A DNA stretch of 64,000 nucleotides, taken from the NCBI GenBank assembly GCA_030762175.1, contig CM060842.1:66589001-66653000 (forward strand), given 5' to 3'. The notes beneath the pieces are model-generated. The model was not told the origin of the DNA. It saw nothing but the letters and a program-made list of their open reading frames with translations, and made no database searches. Origin of the DNA: Metallyticus violacea. Taxonomy: Eukaryota; Arthropoda; Insecta; Mantodea; Metallyticidae. Positions 21,765 to 31,439 of the stretch are shown here, one piece after another (within the stretch, counting starts at the first letter, position 1; each line of letters begins with the position of its first letter). Both the position numbers and the translations under genes were made by a program.

Positions 21765-21945
21765 TTCATCTTATTTTGATTTAAAGTAAAACACTAAAAA
21801 TCATGTGTGTTTGTGAAACTTAAAGAGAGTTTTAATGTGACGACATGATTTTTAGTGTTTTACTTTAAATCAAAATAAGATTAACAAAAGTTTCACTGTG
21901 TGGATTCCGACATTCCGTAAACATATTGGCTTCATTTGTTCACTG
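21765..21945. repeat. PLE-D terminal-repeat hairpin, solo
   Basis: CTTATTTTGATTTAAAGTAAAACACTAAAAATCATG (from 21770) is followed about 40 bases later by its reverse complement, then AACAAAAGTTTCACTGTGTGGATTCCGACATTCCGTAAACATATT. The same sequence forms the PLE-D ends at 6165-6240 and 7224-7290. Two PLE-D ends meet here without the element body, apparently a solo or deleted inverted insertion. Confidence 0.8.
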
Positions 21946-22010
21946 TTGATTTATGATAATCTTGGCTTCATTTGTTCATTGTTGATTTACCTGTTACAGC
22001 AATGCTATCA
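21946..22010 (+). repeat. Short local duplication (GGCTTCATTTGTTCA)
   Basis: TTGGCTTCATTTGTTCACTGTTGATTTA recurs once about 39 bases later with one change. It abuts the PLE-D terminal repeat. Confidence 0.6.
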
Positions 22011-22458
22011 TAATGTATGTGAGTTGCATCTGTTTACAGAACATCATACTATACATTACTGTTGTTTTTCAGTCCAACTTTGAAATTTATTAAATAGATA
22101 TCTACTGTGAAAGTGTGCATACATTTATTTGGCACCCTCGGTATTTCCATTGCTTCCCTGATGATTCTGTTACTGGTTTATTCATCTCTGGCCAGCAAGA
22201 TAGGGTTATCACATTTGATATTGTGTTTGATGATACACATGCTCTGTCAGGGTTCATTTATCTGCTTGGTTAAGGCATAAGCTGCAGATATGCTGCTTCT
22301 TCCTCAAACACCTTTTGTTCTATGTATAACCTGCCCAAAGTTGTACAGAATACTATATACATTGGGTTAGGCAATAGAGACCTGAACAGTCTGATATGCC
22401 AGAAACCCACCCATACAGATTAATACTTAAATGCTATTCTTACCACATACATTTACAA

Positions 22459-22694
22459 AAATCTACACAAAGCTTTATCAAAAATGAATTTCCCTAAGAT
22501 GAAACAATTTCCCCTCCTTTATGCATTTAAAAAGAGAGAGAGAGAGACTGGTGCACATTTTAGTAAAGATTAATGGAAATCTACACAAGGCTTTATCAAA
22601 AATGAATTTCCCTAAGATGAAACAATTTTCCCTCCTTTATGCATTAAAAAATAGAGACAGAGAGAGATTGGAGCACATTTTAGTAAAAATTAAT
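22459..22694 (+). repeat. 118-bp tandem duplication
   Basis: AAATCTACACAAAGCTTTATC...GAGAGAGAGAGACTGGTGCAC...TTAATGG is repeated once from 22577 with a few substitutions. Both units contain a GA-rich tract, a plausible slippage point. Confidence 0.9.
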
Positions 22695-22879
22695 GGCACC
22701 TATTTTCCTTTATCTTCACCTTACAAGTAGGTTGGTTTTAACAGTTTCTATTATCAATGAAACTTAAGTACTTTAATTTAAATAAGTTTTATTGCATTTC
22801 TAGCTTTCTAAATATTTATTAATTCATTCACAGTATTCTGAACAAAGGTAGATCCTTTACTGCACACTAGAAATTATGT

Positions 22880-23112
22880 CATAAGTGGAACTGTAATGGG
22901 GATAGATACTGTGGTAGTTTCCTATTGCTTCCCAGGATAAGATGAGATGGAGCAATGGTGGAATGAGTGGCAGGGGAAACCTGAGTACCTGGAGGAAATC
23001 TCCTAAGCATTGCTTTGTTGGATACCAATTCCACTTAAGCTGCTGGAATCAAAATCTGCCTCAGTAGGAGGCAAACAGTGTAATCACTCAGTCATTACAC
23101 TGGATTCCTAAT
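22880..23112 (-). repeat. tRNA-derived SINE-like repeat
   Basis: On the minus strand GAATCCAGTGTAATGACTGAGTGATTACACTG resembles a tRNA 5' half with an A box (TGACTGAGTGATTA), and TTTTGATTCCAGC resembles a B box. A GAAATCC..CTCCAGGTACTCAGG unit follows. Only one copy lies in the window, so family status is unproven. Confidence 0.45.
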
Positions 23113-23235
23113 ATTAAGTCTTATTTTTACAAAATCCATGTTGCATTTGTGGGCCTACATATTACTGGAAGCATAATGTATTCACTTTAAATTTGTTTAT
23201 ATTATTTTTGTAGTCAGAAACAGTATTTACTTTAA

Positions 23236-23292
23236 AATCTAAATTGGAACTTGCACAGTGAAGCTAATCATGTAATTGATATCAATTAAATA
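23236..23292 (-). repeat. PLE-C terminal-repeat fragment
   Basis: AATTGGAACTTGCACAGTGAAGCTAATCATG matches, in reverse complement, the 3' terminal sequence after the PLE-C pair (GATTAGCTTCACTGTACAAG at 26803) and the fragment at 54335. Confidence 0.6.
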
Positions 23293-23654
23293 TTTAATTT
23301 ATTTAAGAAATACTACTGAGAATGCAAGAGTTCATAATTTATTGCTTTTTTTTAATGGTTGATGACATCACTGCACATGGCCTATGGAAGGAAAATCAGC
23401 ACCTTCTCCACTCTTCCACCCCTCTTTTTCTGAGTTCTGCTTTGCTGCCTTATGCAAAACCAAAAACCAACATCATCTCCACAACTCTGTCATACATTAA
23501 TGGAATTACTGATTAAATAAAATGTCTAAAAAATAAGAGCAATAGTACATAGATCTAGCCACAAACTACAGCAACTTCTATGACCCATAAATCACATTCC
23601 TATGCCTTGCTCTGTGTATATAGAATATATAGAATTCCTCACAAATGTGGCTTG

Positions 23655-23655
<1 letters not shown>

Positions 23656-23718
<63 letters not shown>

Positions 23719-23730
23719 GATGATGATGAT
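23656..23730 (+). repeat. (ATT)n then (GAT)n microsatellite
   Basis: About 20 ATT units followed by four GAT units. It explains the apparent poly-Tyr frame here. Confidence 0.95.
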
Positions 23731-23990
23731 ATGTGTGTTCTATTAATTCTAATACCCAGATTACTTATAATAGGATGTAGTCCACTAGATTTTATATATT
23801 TATTATATATTATTACAAATTTACATTTCCTTACATTTTTTAAAATGTCACAGATATTAATCCCTATACATTAATCTACAACAAAAAGTACATTACAGCT
23901 ACTGGAAGCCAGCAGCTTTGCAAACAAAACAAAACTATAACAAATTATTATTGAGGAAGTCACTCAAATTTCACCAATTTAGTTCCACTT

Positions 23991-24025
23991 GGACATGTTT
24001 CAAAGGCGGTTGCCTTCATTGTCAA
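23991..24025 (-). ncRNA. Hammerhead-like motif of PLE-B, minus arm
   Basis: Minus strand: TTGACAA, TG, stem II AAGGC/GCCTT around AACC, T, GAAA, ACATGT palindrome, C (GTC triplet) then CAAGTGGAAC. The partner at 25385-25419 has the canonical CTGACGA core where this has TTGACAA. Confidence 0.6.
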
Positions 24026-24046
24026 CATGATTGACTCAGTCCCCAG

Positions 24047-24081
24047 CTGAAGATAAGAGCGAATACTCTTGAAACATGTTC
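24047..24081 (+). ncRNA. Hammerhead-like motif, head to head with PLE-B's
   Basis: CTGAAGA (24047-24053), T, stem II AAGAG/CTCTT around CGAATA, GAAA (24071-24074), ACATGT palindrome, T. All conserved core bases are present. It faces away from the 23991-24025 motif with about 20 bases between. Confidence 0.6.
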
Positions 24082-25125
24082 TGAAGAATTAATCAGTTAG
24101 TGAAGTTTTAGTATCACCTAATACTGACTTAGTTGTATATGTAACAACTTCACTGTTCCTAACTTCTTTTAAGATTACAAAGGTTACTATTGTTTGGGAG
24201 ATCAAAATTAGCCAAATTTTTTTTGTTTTTATTTATGAATATATTTTCCCACTCTGTCAATTCTATTGGTTTTTGAAGAGCTTTTAAGAGTTTTGGTTCC
24301 TTTTGGAATTTGTGGTTCTTTTGCCAGAAATGGTCTGCTATTGCTGATTTTTCCATGTGTTTATATTTTACATGTCTCATGTGCTCCTTACACCGTATGG
24401 AAATATTTCTTTTTGTTTTGCCTATATATTTCATATTGCAATCTTTGCAAGCAATTTCATAAATGCCTGATTGTTTTTCTGGAAGAATTTTGTCTTTTGT
24501 ATTGGTTTTTAGGAGGTTTTTTAAACTACATTTGTTTACTGGAGTCAAAATGATGTTTGCCTCTTTAAAAATCTTCTGGAATTTTTGGTGTGCCCATGGG
24601 TGGAATGTGAATTTCTTATATATATATGATCCCCTTTGTAGCCTTTTAGTGTGGTGATATCTTTTATTCATTTTTTCTTTTTGAATTTTTCTATTTTCTT
24701 GTTGACCAGATCTGTTGTGTAACCATTTTTCTGTGCTATCTCTATGATTTTTTGGTACTCCAATTTGTATTCTGCCTTGCTTAAGTTTGTTAATCTGAAT
24801 GTGAGGCTATTGATTATGGCATGTTTATGTTGTATTGGGTTGAGGCTGTTGTTTTTTATGTAATTATCTGTGTGGGTATTTTTTCTGAATATGCCAAATT
24901 CCAGTATATTGCCATTTTTTATAATTTTTATATCCAATAAAGGAAGAATCGTGTTGTGTACCAGTTCCATTGTAAATTTAACACTGCTGTCTTGTAGGTT
25001 GAGCAATTTTATTGCATCTTCTTTCCATTTTTCATTTACTATTGCAAAGACATCATCAACATAACAGTACCAACATTTGTATATATATGGAAAAGCCTCA
25101 ATTAATTTTATTTCTACAAGAGTTT

Positions 25126-25440
25126 TTTGGAAAACACATGGAAAAATCAGCAATAGCAGACCATTTCTGGCAAAAGAAGCACAAATTCCAAAAGGAACCA
25201 AAACTCTTAAAAGCTCTTCAAAAACCAATAGAATTAACAGTGTGGGAAAATATATTCATAAATAAAAACAAAAAAAATTTGGTTAATTTTGATCTCCCAA
25301 ACAATAGTAACCTTATCACTAAGTTCGTGAAGTCAACAGAGCAACATCTTAATACCATGCGGGGAAGTGGACATTGGGATCATGCTGACGATGAAGGCAA
25401 CCGCCTTTGAAACATGTCCAAGTAAGTGGAACTAAATTAG
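25126..25440 (+). mobile_element. PLE-B inverted arm (GIY-YIG end, plus orientation)
   Basis: MEKSAIADHFWQKKHKFQKE...WENIFINKNKKNLVNFDLPN on the plus strand repeats the C-terminus of the minus-strand element at 24159-24390, so the two form an inverted pair with C-termini facing outward. Confidence 0.92.
25385..25419 (+). ncRNA. Hammerhead-like motif of PLE-B, intact core
   Basis: CTGACGA (25385-25391), TG, stem II AAGGC (25394-25398) / GCCTT (25403-25407) with loop AACC, T, GAAA (25409-25412), ACATGT palindromic stem III, GTC (25416-25418). Core, GAAA and triplet are all canonical. An extra base or two between the core and stem II, and a poorly paired stem I (G-C, T-A, then mismatch), are the weak points. 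Confidence 0.68.
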
Positions 25441-25844
25441 TGAAATTTCAGTGATTTCCTCAATAATAATTTGTTATATTATACTATATTTCATGTGAAA
25501 ATTCCCGCTATTCAAAACTATTTATAAAGCAAAACTAATTCTAAATCAATTGTTATTTATACAGTACATTAAATAATGAGATCTAGTTATATAAAACATT
25601 ATTTATATTTTCAATTTTGCTAGGCATACAGATCACTCCTTACATATGAGGAAAATGGAATACATTTGCAGCATATGCATTACTCTGCCAGATACATAAG
25701 TCTTGACAGAGCATTCCATCACCACCACGAACAGCATTGAATTACGTAATGCTCTCTTATTGCTCTCTCTTGTTGAACATTCCAACAACAGAACCATCAG
25801 GTAAGCTTAGAAAAATACAAAAATAGAACACGAATAGAGAAAAT

Positions 25845-26330
25845 TAAGATCATTGTATGATTGAGTCAAATTACACACTCTCATTACTCTACTTACTTGT
25901 TTATAACATGTAGAACTAGTTTCACAAACCCTTTTGTTCGCATCCTCAGCATATCATCGACTGCTGGATAATTCGTCATGCTGTGGGAATGTGTATTCTG
26001 CTCTGGTGGAGGTGTGGTGAATGTAAAGATTATGTTTTCATCTCCTGAAGTGTCCAAATTCATTAAACTGTCTCTGTATTTGTAAATAAAGATTTTCTGC
26101 CATGTTGCTATTTTGTAGATCCTTGTACTGATTTTAATAATTTTGCTTTATTCACTATATCCTGGTTTTCTGTCCAGAAATGTGATGCAACTGTTTATTT
26201 TTCCATTTGCTTGTATTTTATGTTCCTAAAAATGTTCTTTTAACCTATGCCTATGTTTCTCTTTGTTTTTTCAATGCAGATTTTTTCATATTTTGCACTA
26301 CTTATTTTGTAAATATTTTTTCTCCTTTTT
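25845..26330 (-). pseudogene. PLE-C left arm, GIY-YIG C-terminus (minus)
   Basis: Reverse complement of the plus arm at 26331-26830, decayed. Minus-strand reading gives an EKICIEK..KHRHRLKEHF-like nuclease piece, KSTVASHFWTENQ-like text, and KIFIYKYRDSLMNLDTS. The outward end has the ribozyme-like motif (25914-25949) and GTGTGTAATTTGACTCAATC terminal sequence. Confidence 0.85.
25914..25949 (-). ncRNA. Hammerhead-like motif of PLE-C, minus arm
   Basis: Minus strand: CTGAGGA, T, stem II GCGAAC/GTTTGT (with G-T pairs) around AAAAGG, GAAA, ACTAGT palindrome, T, CTAC. All core positions of CTGANGA and GAAA are present. Confidence 0.62.
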
Positions 26331-26830
26331 TTTATTTACAAAATATGTTGTGCAGAATGCAAAAAAATCTACATTGGAAAACATATAGAAACATATGCAC
26401 ACGGTTAAAAGAACATTTTAGGCACATACAATACAAGCAAATTGAGAAATCAACAATAGCATCACATTTCTGGAGAGAAAACCACGAAAAAGTGAATAAA
26501 GCAAAATTATTAAAATCAGTACAAGGATCTACAAAAATAGCAACATGGCAGAAAATCTTCATTTACAAATACAGAGACGTTTAATGAACTTTGACACTTC
26601 AGGGGATGAAAACATAATCTTTACGTTCATCATACCTCCACCTGAATACACATTCCCACAGCATAACGAATTATTCAGAAGTCGATGGTATGCTGATGAT
26701 GCAAACAAAAGTTCATGAAACTAGTTCTGCATATTATTAACAAGTAAGTGAAGCAACAGTGTGTAGTTCGACTCAATCATACAATGATCTTAATTATATG
26801 ATTAGCTTCACTGTACAAGATCTAATTAAC
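26331..26830 (+). pseudogene. PLE-C right arm, GIY-YIG C-terminus (plus)
   Basis: ICTRLKEHFRHIQYKQIEKS, TIASHFWRENHEK, LLKSVQGSTKIATWQKIFIY on the plus strand, the nuclease C-terminus of a PLE. The GIY motif region (YVVQNAKKSTLENI frame) is shifted. Pairs with 25845-26330 around a centre near 26330. No RT part remains on either side. Confidence 0.87.
26693..26728 (+). ncRNA. Hammerhead-like motif of PLE-C, plus arm
   Basis: CTGATGA (26693-26699), TGCAAAC, AAAA, GTTCAT, GAAA (26717-26720), ACTAGT palindrome, TCTGC. The core is canonical. Stem II is interrupted (ATG..AAC with GTTCAT). Confidence 0.6.
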
Positions 26831-26869
26831 ATTTTTGGATAATGAATATAGATGTTGTCATATGACTCC

Positions 26870-28680
26870 GCAATAACTGGAAATCACTATTTCAGAAGCA
26901 TTTCTTTGGACAAACATGAATAGAGATGCTGCCATGCATCTCAGTAATAATTGGAAACCACTATTTCAGAACCCAAATTTCATCCAATCAGGATGAAGAA
27001 GGTCAACCCATAACTTGTTGGTAGCTTTAAAACAGTATATGCTATGATAAAACAAAAAACTCAATGATAAAGATAAAAAATCTTTCATGCTAAATGTATT
27101 AATTTATCATATCGATTTCAAAAAGTTCTAGAACTTTAAGTAAAATAAATTCTTCATAAAAACATTATTTAGGTCTACATAAATCCCACTCTTCTCTGAA
27201 AATGCCTTGGATAAAATAGAGACACTGGAACATTTCGAAAATTTTCCCTTTGGAAATTACGTTTAAGATTCTGGTCACATTCTTTTAAATAGTCTGTATA
27301 TCACAAATTGTTAACCTTTTAACAGCCTTACACTTTGAGAACAAAAAAAAAGCCTGTCAGGGCCAGATCCAGCAAATACTTTGATCATCAGCAGACAGCT
27401 GATCACAGTAATTGCTTTTTACTAAAAAACGGAGAGAAAACAAGGAATGAAATGGCACAACGTTATGCAGCAGAAAAACTCTCTAGAGTCTAACTCTTTC
27501 AATTATCTTCAAAATATCAACAGCTTTTTGTAAAATGACCCAATCTCTGTGTGTCTAGATGACATGTATTTGCAGTGGATTATCCCACATGAATAACAAA
27601 AAAGTGATGAACATTGTTTTGACTTTTGATTTTGTTGCTCATTCATTCATTGGTCTGCTTTCACATTTGATGTTTAGTGGGTGGCCTTATTGAAAACATA
27701 TTGTCACCTATTACAATGTTAAGACAAATCAGTTCATTCAATGGGATTGTCGAAGGCCTTGCGCTGCTCATTTTGTTCTAGCAACAAAGTGATAGAACAA
27801 GCTTTGCACATAGTTTTCTTTAAGCAAGCATGTTGAACAAAATATTGTGAACACTGCCAACACTAATAACAGTTTGCTTGGATAATATTTTGATGGTTAG
27901 GTAGTGACTACTGGCCAATAAAATGCATATTCAGTAAATATTCTTGTCAATGATGCTTGAGCAGAGGTATCCCTCTCTCAGATCATTTTCTAGGTACTCT
28001 TTACCTTTTTTAAAGTGTGCATCCTAATTAAAACACCATGCTAGGACTTGGACTATCATAAATATCTGCAGTCTGCACCATAGAAAAAGTTTGAATTACA
28101 GTTTTATTGCATCCAAAACAAAACCTGATTGATGCATGCTACATATTTTTTATGAATCATGATAACGTACAAAATTACTTCATCTTCAAATGCTCACTGA
28201 ACTTGAAGTATAAGCATACCAAAAATTTCTTCTGAGTCAAAATATTTATAACACTCTTTATGGTTTCACTAACATAAAATTTATTCAGAAAGAGTGTTCT
28301 TAATATTTCCACTCAGAAGAGATTATTAATGCATGTTTCATTGTGTTTGATTCCAAATTGAATTAATATTGAAACATATCAAAGTTCATCAAGTTGTGAG
28401 AGGTCTTGGTGGTCTCAGATAGATGGCACTTTTTCTAGAACTAGAGTTCCAGATCTTATTAAATGCATCATGTGGCTAATATTATGCAAAAACCTATGAC
28501 TTCACATACTGCCTATATGGAATCCTTAGAATAGCTGTTTGATTCACATAGTATAGTTCATTTCTTTTTCTTACGGATAATGACTACAAAAGCCTGTAAC
28601 TCCAGATAGTGTAGTTTTCTGTTTTCTTCTCTGTGTGCATATACAGTTTGAGTCATTAAAATATTAGTGAGGTACAAGGT
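26870..28680. other. Intronic sequence, nothing recognised
   Basis: Lies between CRAMP1 exons at 30115 and 17928. One near-repeat of TGTCATATGACTCCGCAATAA / TGCCATGCATCTCAGTAATAA about 65 bases apart (26857 and 26922) suggests a small local duplication. Confidence 0.45.
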
Positions 28681-28689
28681 TTCTGGAGG

Positions 28690-29000
28690 GGTATAAGAAA
28701 AAGGTTTGAAGTATGGAGGTACAAAAACTATTTAGTGAACTAACAGAGAAGAGATTACCATGCTATTTGTCCCAATGAAAAACAGCTGGAAAAGAGGAAG
28801 GTAATATAGAAAACATAAGCACAGAAGAAACAGAAAGGATAGTGTGGTTAAGAATTGGGGTATATAGGTTAAAAGGACAAAGAAATGGACATATGCAAGG
28901 TGAAGAGAAAATGTAGAACATATAGTGTTCAAATGTAAAGAAACTGAGATATGGAGAAGGGAACATATAGATAAAAAATTACTTAAAATGAACAATTGCT
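28690..29000 (+). pseudogene. LINE ORF2 C-terminal fragment
   Basis: MEVQKLFSELTEKRLPCYLS, TERIVWLRIGVYRLKGQRNG, then EHIVFKCKETEIWREGTYR. The W-x-R-x-G-x-x-x-L and H-x4-C-x3-E-x2-WR pattern resembles the C-terminal Cys/His region of APE-type LINEs and of LINE-A at 15014, but it is a different family. The first cysteines of the motif are lost. Confidence 0.55.
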
Positions 29001-29139
29001 CTAAAGCATAGTACATATAGGTATATAGAAAACTGATCATGTGTTTAATCTTGGATGTAGTTTGTAATACAGACAGCTGTCTACCTGAATAAATGGCCAG
29101 AGCCAGTTTCAGCAGGCAGCCTAAGACTTTGTAGCCGCC

Positions 29140-29192
29140 GCTACTGCCACTGCCATCACCACCACCACCACTGTCATCATCATCATCATCAG
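29140..29192 (+). repeat. Triplet-rich tract (GCC/CAC/CAT)
   Basis: CGCCGCTACTGCCACTGCCATCACCACC...CATCATCATCATCATCAGG. Explains the poly-Asp/Gly frame on the minus strand. Confidence 0.85.
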
Positions 29193-29650
29193 GTACAAAC
29201 AATTTTCATTCATTGTCACTTTATGAAAAAAATTAGATAAACTAGAAAAAATCAACATATTAAAACTATGGGTAGTGGAAGGGAAAAATAAATCAAAGAT
29301 GTCATAATTTAAGATAAAATATAAGAATTAGAATTATTGGCACATTCACATATTTTAAATTGCCACTACCTAGATATACTAATTCAGCTTTGCCCATTCA
29401 ACAGAAATGCTACCTTTTTTTTTTTTTTTTTATGTGCTCTTAATACATCAATGTGTGTATATCTATTCTGTTTTGTCAATCATAACTTACTGGCCTTGAG
29501 CAGGCTGCCAACTGCTGAGATCACACTGCTGCATAAAGCAAGACTCAAAACAAACACCCAACACTTTTGGGAATATTTTCTTATTCTGAGAAGGCAATTT
29601 TCTGATAATTTATTCTTGCCAATAAAGCTGACATTCATTTCAAGTAGTTA

Positions 29651-29940
29651 GTCTTGGTGATGTAGTGGTAACTATACTTGCCTCCTAAATCAAAGATCAT
29701 GGGTTCAATTCCAGCCAAGATTGATGGATTTTTGGGGGGTAAAATTCCTTAGTATGGTTTCCTTTTGAAGGGAAGTAAAGCTGAGGGTTTCATGTCATGG
29801 ATTTACGGCATGCAAAAGAACCTCAAGCCTGAAAGCAGAGGCCTCTGAGCAAAATTTATCTGCCAATTCACGCCCTGAATTGAATGGGATGTTGGTGACC
29901 TGAGATGTTAAAGAGTGTCCGTAAATAAACCAAATCAACA
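29651..29940 (+). repeat. SINE-E (tRNA-Glu-like head), copy 1
   Basis: GTCTTGGTGATGTAGTGGTAAC (A box), GGGTTCAATTCCAGCCAAGA (B box and acceptor end), then the family body: GGTTTCCTTTTGAAGGGAAG, TTACGGCATGCAAAAGAACC, CCCTGAATTGAATGGGATG, ACCTGAGATGTTAAAGAG, GTAAATAAAC. Four other copies and one fragment share this. Confidence 0.9.
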
Positions 29941-30114
29941 ATCATTTCAAATGAATTCTGTTTACATTCTTTTATATTTAGCCTACTGCATTTAAAGAAG
30001 AAAGATAAAAGCAGGCAGAGAAGGAAGAACAGCTTACCCTTCTGTAAATATAAACCTTTTAGCTTTTATCTTTATAAAACAATATTTCTTTACTATGTTT
30101 ATTCAATTACATAC

Positions 30115-30332
30115 CATTAGGTATAATTCTCCAATTGTAAGTGTGTGGGCATCTTCTATTGTCCACCCAGCTCGTATATTATTAATTGCATCTTCATTAT
30201 CTTCTCCTTTTGAGTCCTGTGGACTTGTCTGGACATGTTCATTCTTTGCCTCTACTTTTATATTTATACCTGTGGTATCTGTGTCCACTGTAGTCACACT
30301 ATCTGACTCAACATGTTTCTCACTGTTATTTT
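30115..30332 (-). CDS. CRAMP1: CRAMP1 exon, acidic linker and GW..TIGELYLM block
   Basis: The acceptor is GAAAATCTCTTTCAG and the donor is ATG|GTATGT at 30114. The exon begins with AA, completing a GAA codon if the upstream exon ends in G. It encodes an acidic, Ser/Thr/Asp/Glu-rich linker (NNSEKHVESD..., KVEAKNEHVQTS) followed by AGWTIEDAHTLTIGELYLM. That last block corresponds to the conserved W-L-x-x-E/S-L-T-x-x-E-x-YLM segment of CRAMP1. Splicing to the 17.9-kb exon restores ...ELYLMFGCDSKLQLEYRW, as in the vertebrate YLMMGKPSKLQLEYDW arrangement. Confidence 0.9.
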
Positions 30333-30654
30333 CTGAAAGAGATTTTCCTATTATTAACTGCAGTACTAAATGCATTTTCATTAACATGTACATAAATTTA
30401 TTTTTATAATTTAGACACTTTAAATGACAAAATTTATGAACAAACTTATAAAGAACAAAGAAAAAGATTGAAATAACATACAACAATTATTTTCTCTGCC
30501 CAATACGTATGATCTCATTGTTTAGTCAATATTTACTGGATTGTAAAGAGGTCAGAAAGGACATAATAGCTGAATAGGAATAAAACACTGAGAAAAATGG
30601 TCTTAAACTTAGGTATTCAATTTTTTATACTAGACTCCACTTACATAAAAGTAA

Positions 30655-30687
30655 GACAGGTTTCGGGAGCATTTCTTCCATCGTCAG
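30655..30687 (-). ncRNA. Hammerhead-like motif, PLE-A type, minus arm
   Basis: Minus strand: CTGACGA (30687-30681), T, GGAAGAAATGCTCC (weak stem II), C, GAAA (30664-30661), CCTGTC with GTC triplet (30657-30655), then TTACTTTTATG. Stem I partly pairs: GAGCAA with TTACTT except one mismatch. Core, GAAA and GUC are canonical. Confidence 0.66.
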
Positions 30688-30750
30688 TTGCTCACTGAAC
30701 CACCATTATCCTTTTTTTTTTCCTTCGAGTAGCAGCCGTTCAGTGAGCAA

Positions 30751-30783
30751 CTGAAGATGGGAGAGATTCTCCCGAAACGCGCC
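30751..30783 (+). ncRNA. Hammerhead-like motif, PLE-A type, plus arm
   Basis: CTGAAGA (30751-30757), T, perfect stem II GGGAGA/TCTCCC with loop GAT, GAAA (30774-30777), CGCGCC. The stem III would be ACGCGT with T changed to C, since the PLE-A copy at 10155 has GAAACGCATC. Strong stem II and core; the triplet is damaged. Confidence 0.64.
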
Positions 30784-30899
30784 TTACTTTTATGTAAATA
30801 AATGGAGTCTAGTGTAAAAAATGAATACCTAAGTTTAGGATATACAACTACTCCATTGTCAACAACCTCGTAAGTACAATATTTAAAAATGGTCTTATT

Positions 30900-31420
30900 G
30901 AAAATATTTAGAGTAAAAAGAAAATTATGTTATTGGACAAGGGTAATAAAATATTTTAAGTGCACAGTCAAACAAAGACTACATCAGCATTGTAAACCAA
31001 GTGGAGATGAAAAAATAGGGAAATGTACATTTTACCTTTAAGCTTTAATGCATGTACTATGTGATTGCCAAAGGTCTTTCAGATGAATTAATGATCAATT
31101 TGTGGCAAAAATGAGTCTGGAATTCATCATTACCTGGAGCTAACTAATATTTTCTTTCTAGAGTAAAGGAAACTTGCTCCTAGAGAGAAATGAATGTAGA
31201 TTTGCCTGTTGATAAGCAGACATTGAAGTGCAATGGAACAGGATATGTAGAAGAGAAGTGCAATATTAATGTAGCTGCATATGAAAGAAGCCATTTGTTT
31301 TTGTTTTGCTTCTTATACAGTGAGAGTAGTTTAAAAGCCGTGATATGTAGTTTTGCCAGTCAGTAGTTATACCCCATGTTGCCACCAAATTTTCTTGCAG
31401 ACTTGTGGTGCTCAAGCGCT
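30900..31420. other. Intronic sequence, nothing recognised
   Basis: Between CRAMP1 exons 34362-34860 and 30115-30332. No motif or repeat seen. Confidence 0.45.
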
Positions 31421-31439
31421 TTATCATTTAAAACTTAGG

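Larger units (their letters stand above)
23985..25125 (-). pseudogene. PLE-B: Penelope-like RT (C-terminal part) and GIY-YIG endonuclease
   Basis: Two long minus frames meet at 24668-24671. The first (from about 25125) has CWYCYVDDVFAIVNEKWKED with the RT catalytic YVDD intact, LPLLDIKIIKNGNILEFGIF and RKNTHTDNYIK. The second has FTFHPWAHQKFQKIFKEANI, the nuclease SGIYEIACKDCNMKYIGKTK, SIRCKEHMRHVKYK, IADHFWQKNHKF and WENIFINKNKKNLANFDLP. 5' of YVDD the RT is missing and is replaced by the inverted arm at 25126. The best preserved PLE reading frame in the window, with one frameshift in the part kept. Confidence 0.92.
30605..30835. mobile_element. PLE-A-type inverted terminal-repeat pair (hairpin)
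   Basis: Left arm AAACTTAGGTATTCAATTTTTTATACTAGACTCCACTTACATAAAAGTAAG pairs with right arm CTTACTTTTATGTAAATAAATGGAGTCTAGTG...GAATACCTAAGTTT. The centre (about 30700-30735) is GAACCACCATTATCC plus a T tract. Each arm carries a ribozyme-like motif facing outward. No coding sequence is left. Confidence 0.88.

Noticed and set aside
23602..23874. Frame with a run of about 20 tyrosines
   Set aside because: Translation of an ATT microsatellite.
28732..29202. 156-residue minus frame with poly-Asp/Gly start and hydrophobic tail
   Set aside because: Start comes from a triplet repeat; the rest is antisense to a LINE C-terminal fragment.
30103..30114. Extending the CRAMP1 exon to its in-frame stop
   Set aside because: ATG|GTATGT is a good donor and splicing to 17928 restores the conserved YLM-SKLQLEY block.
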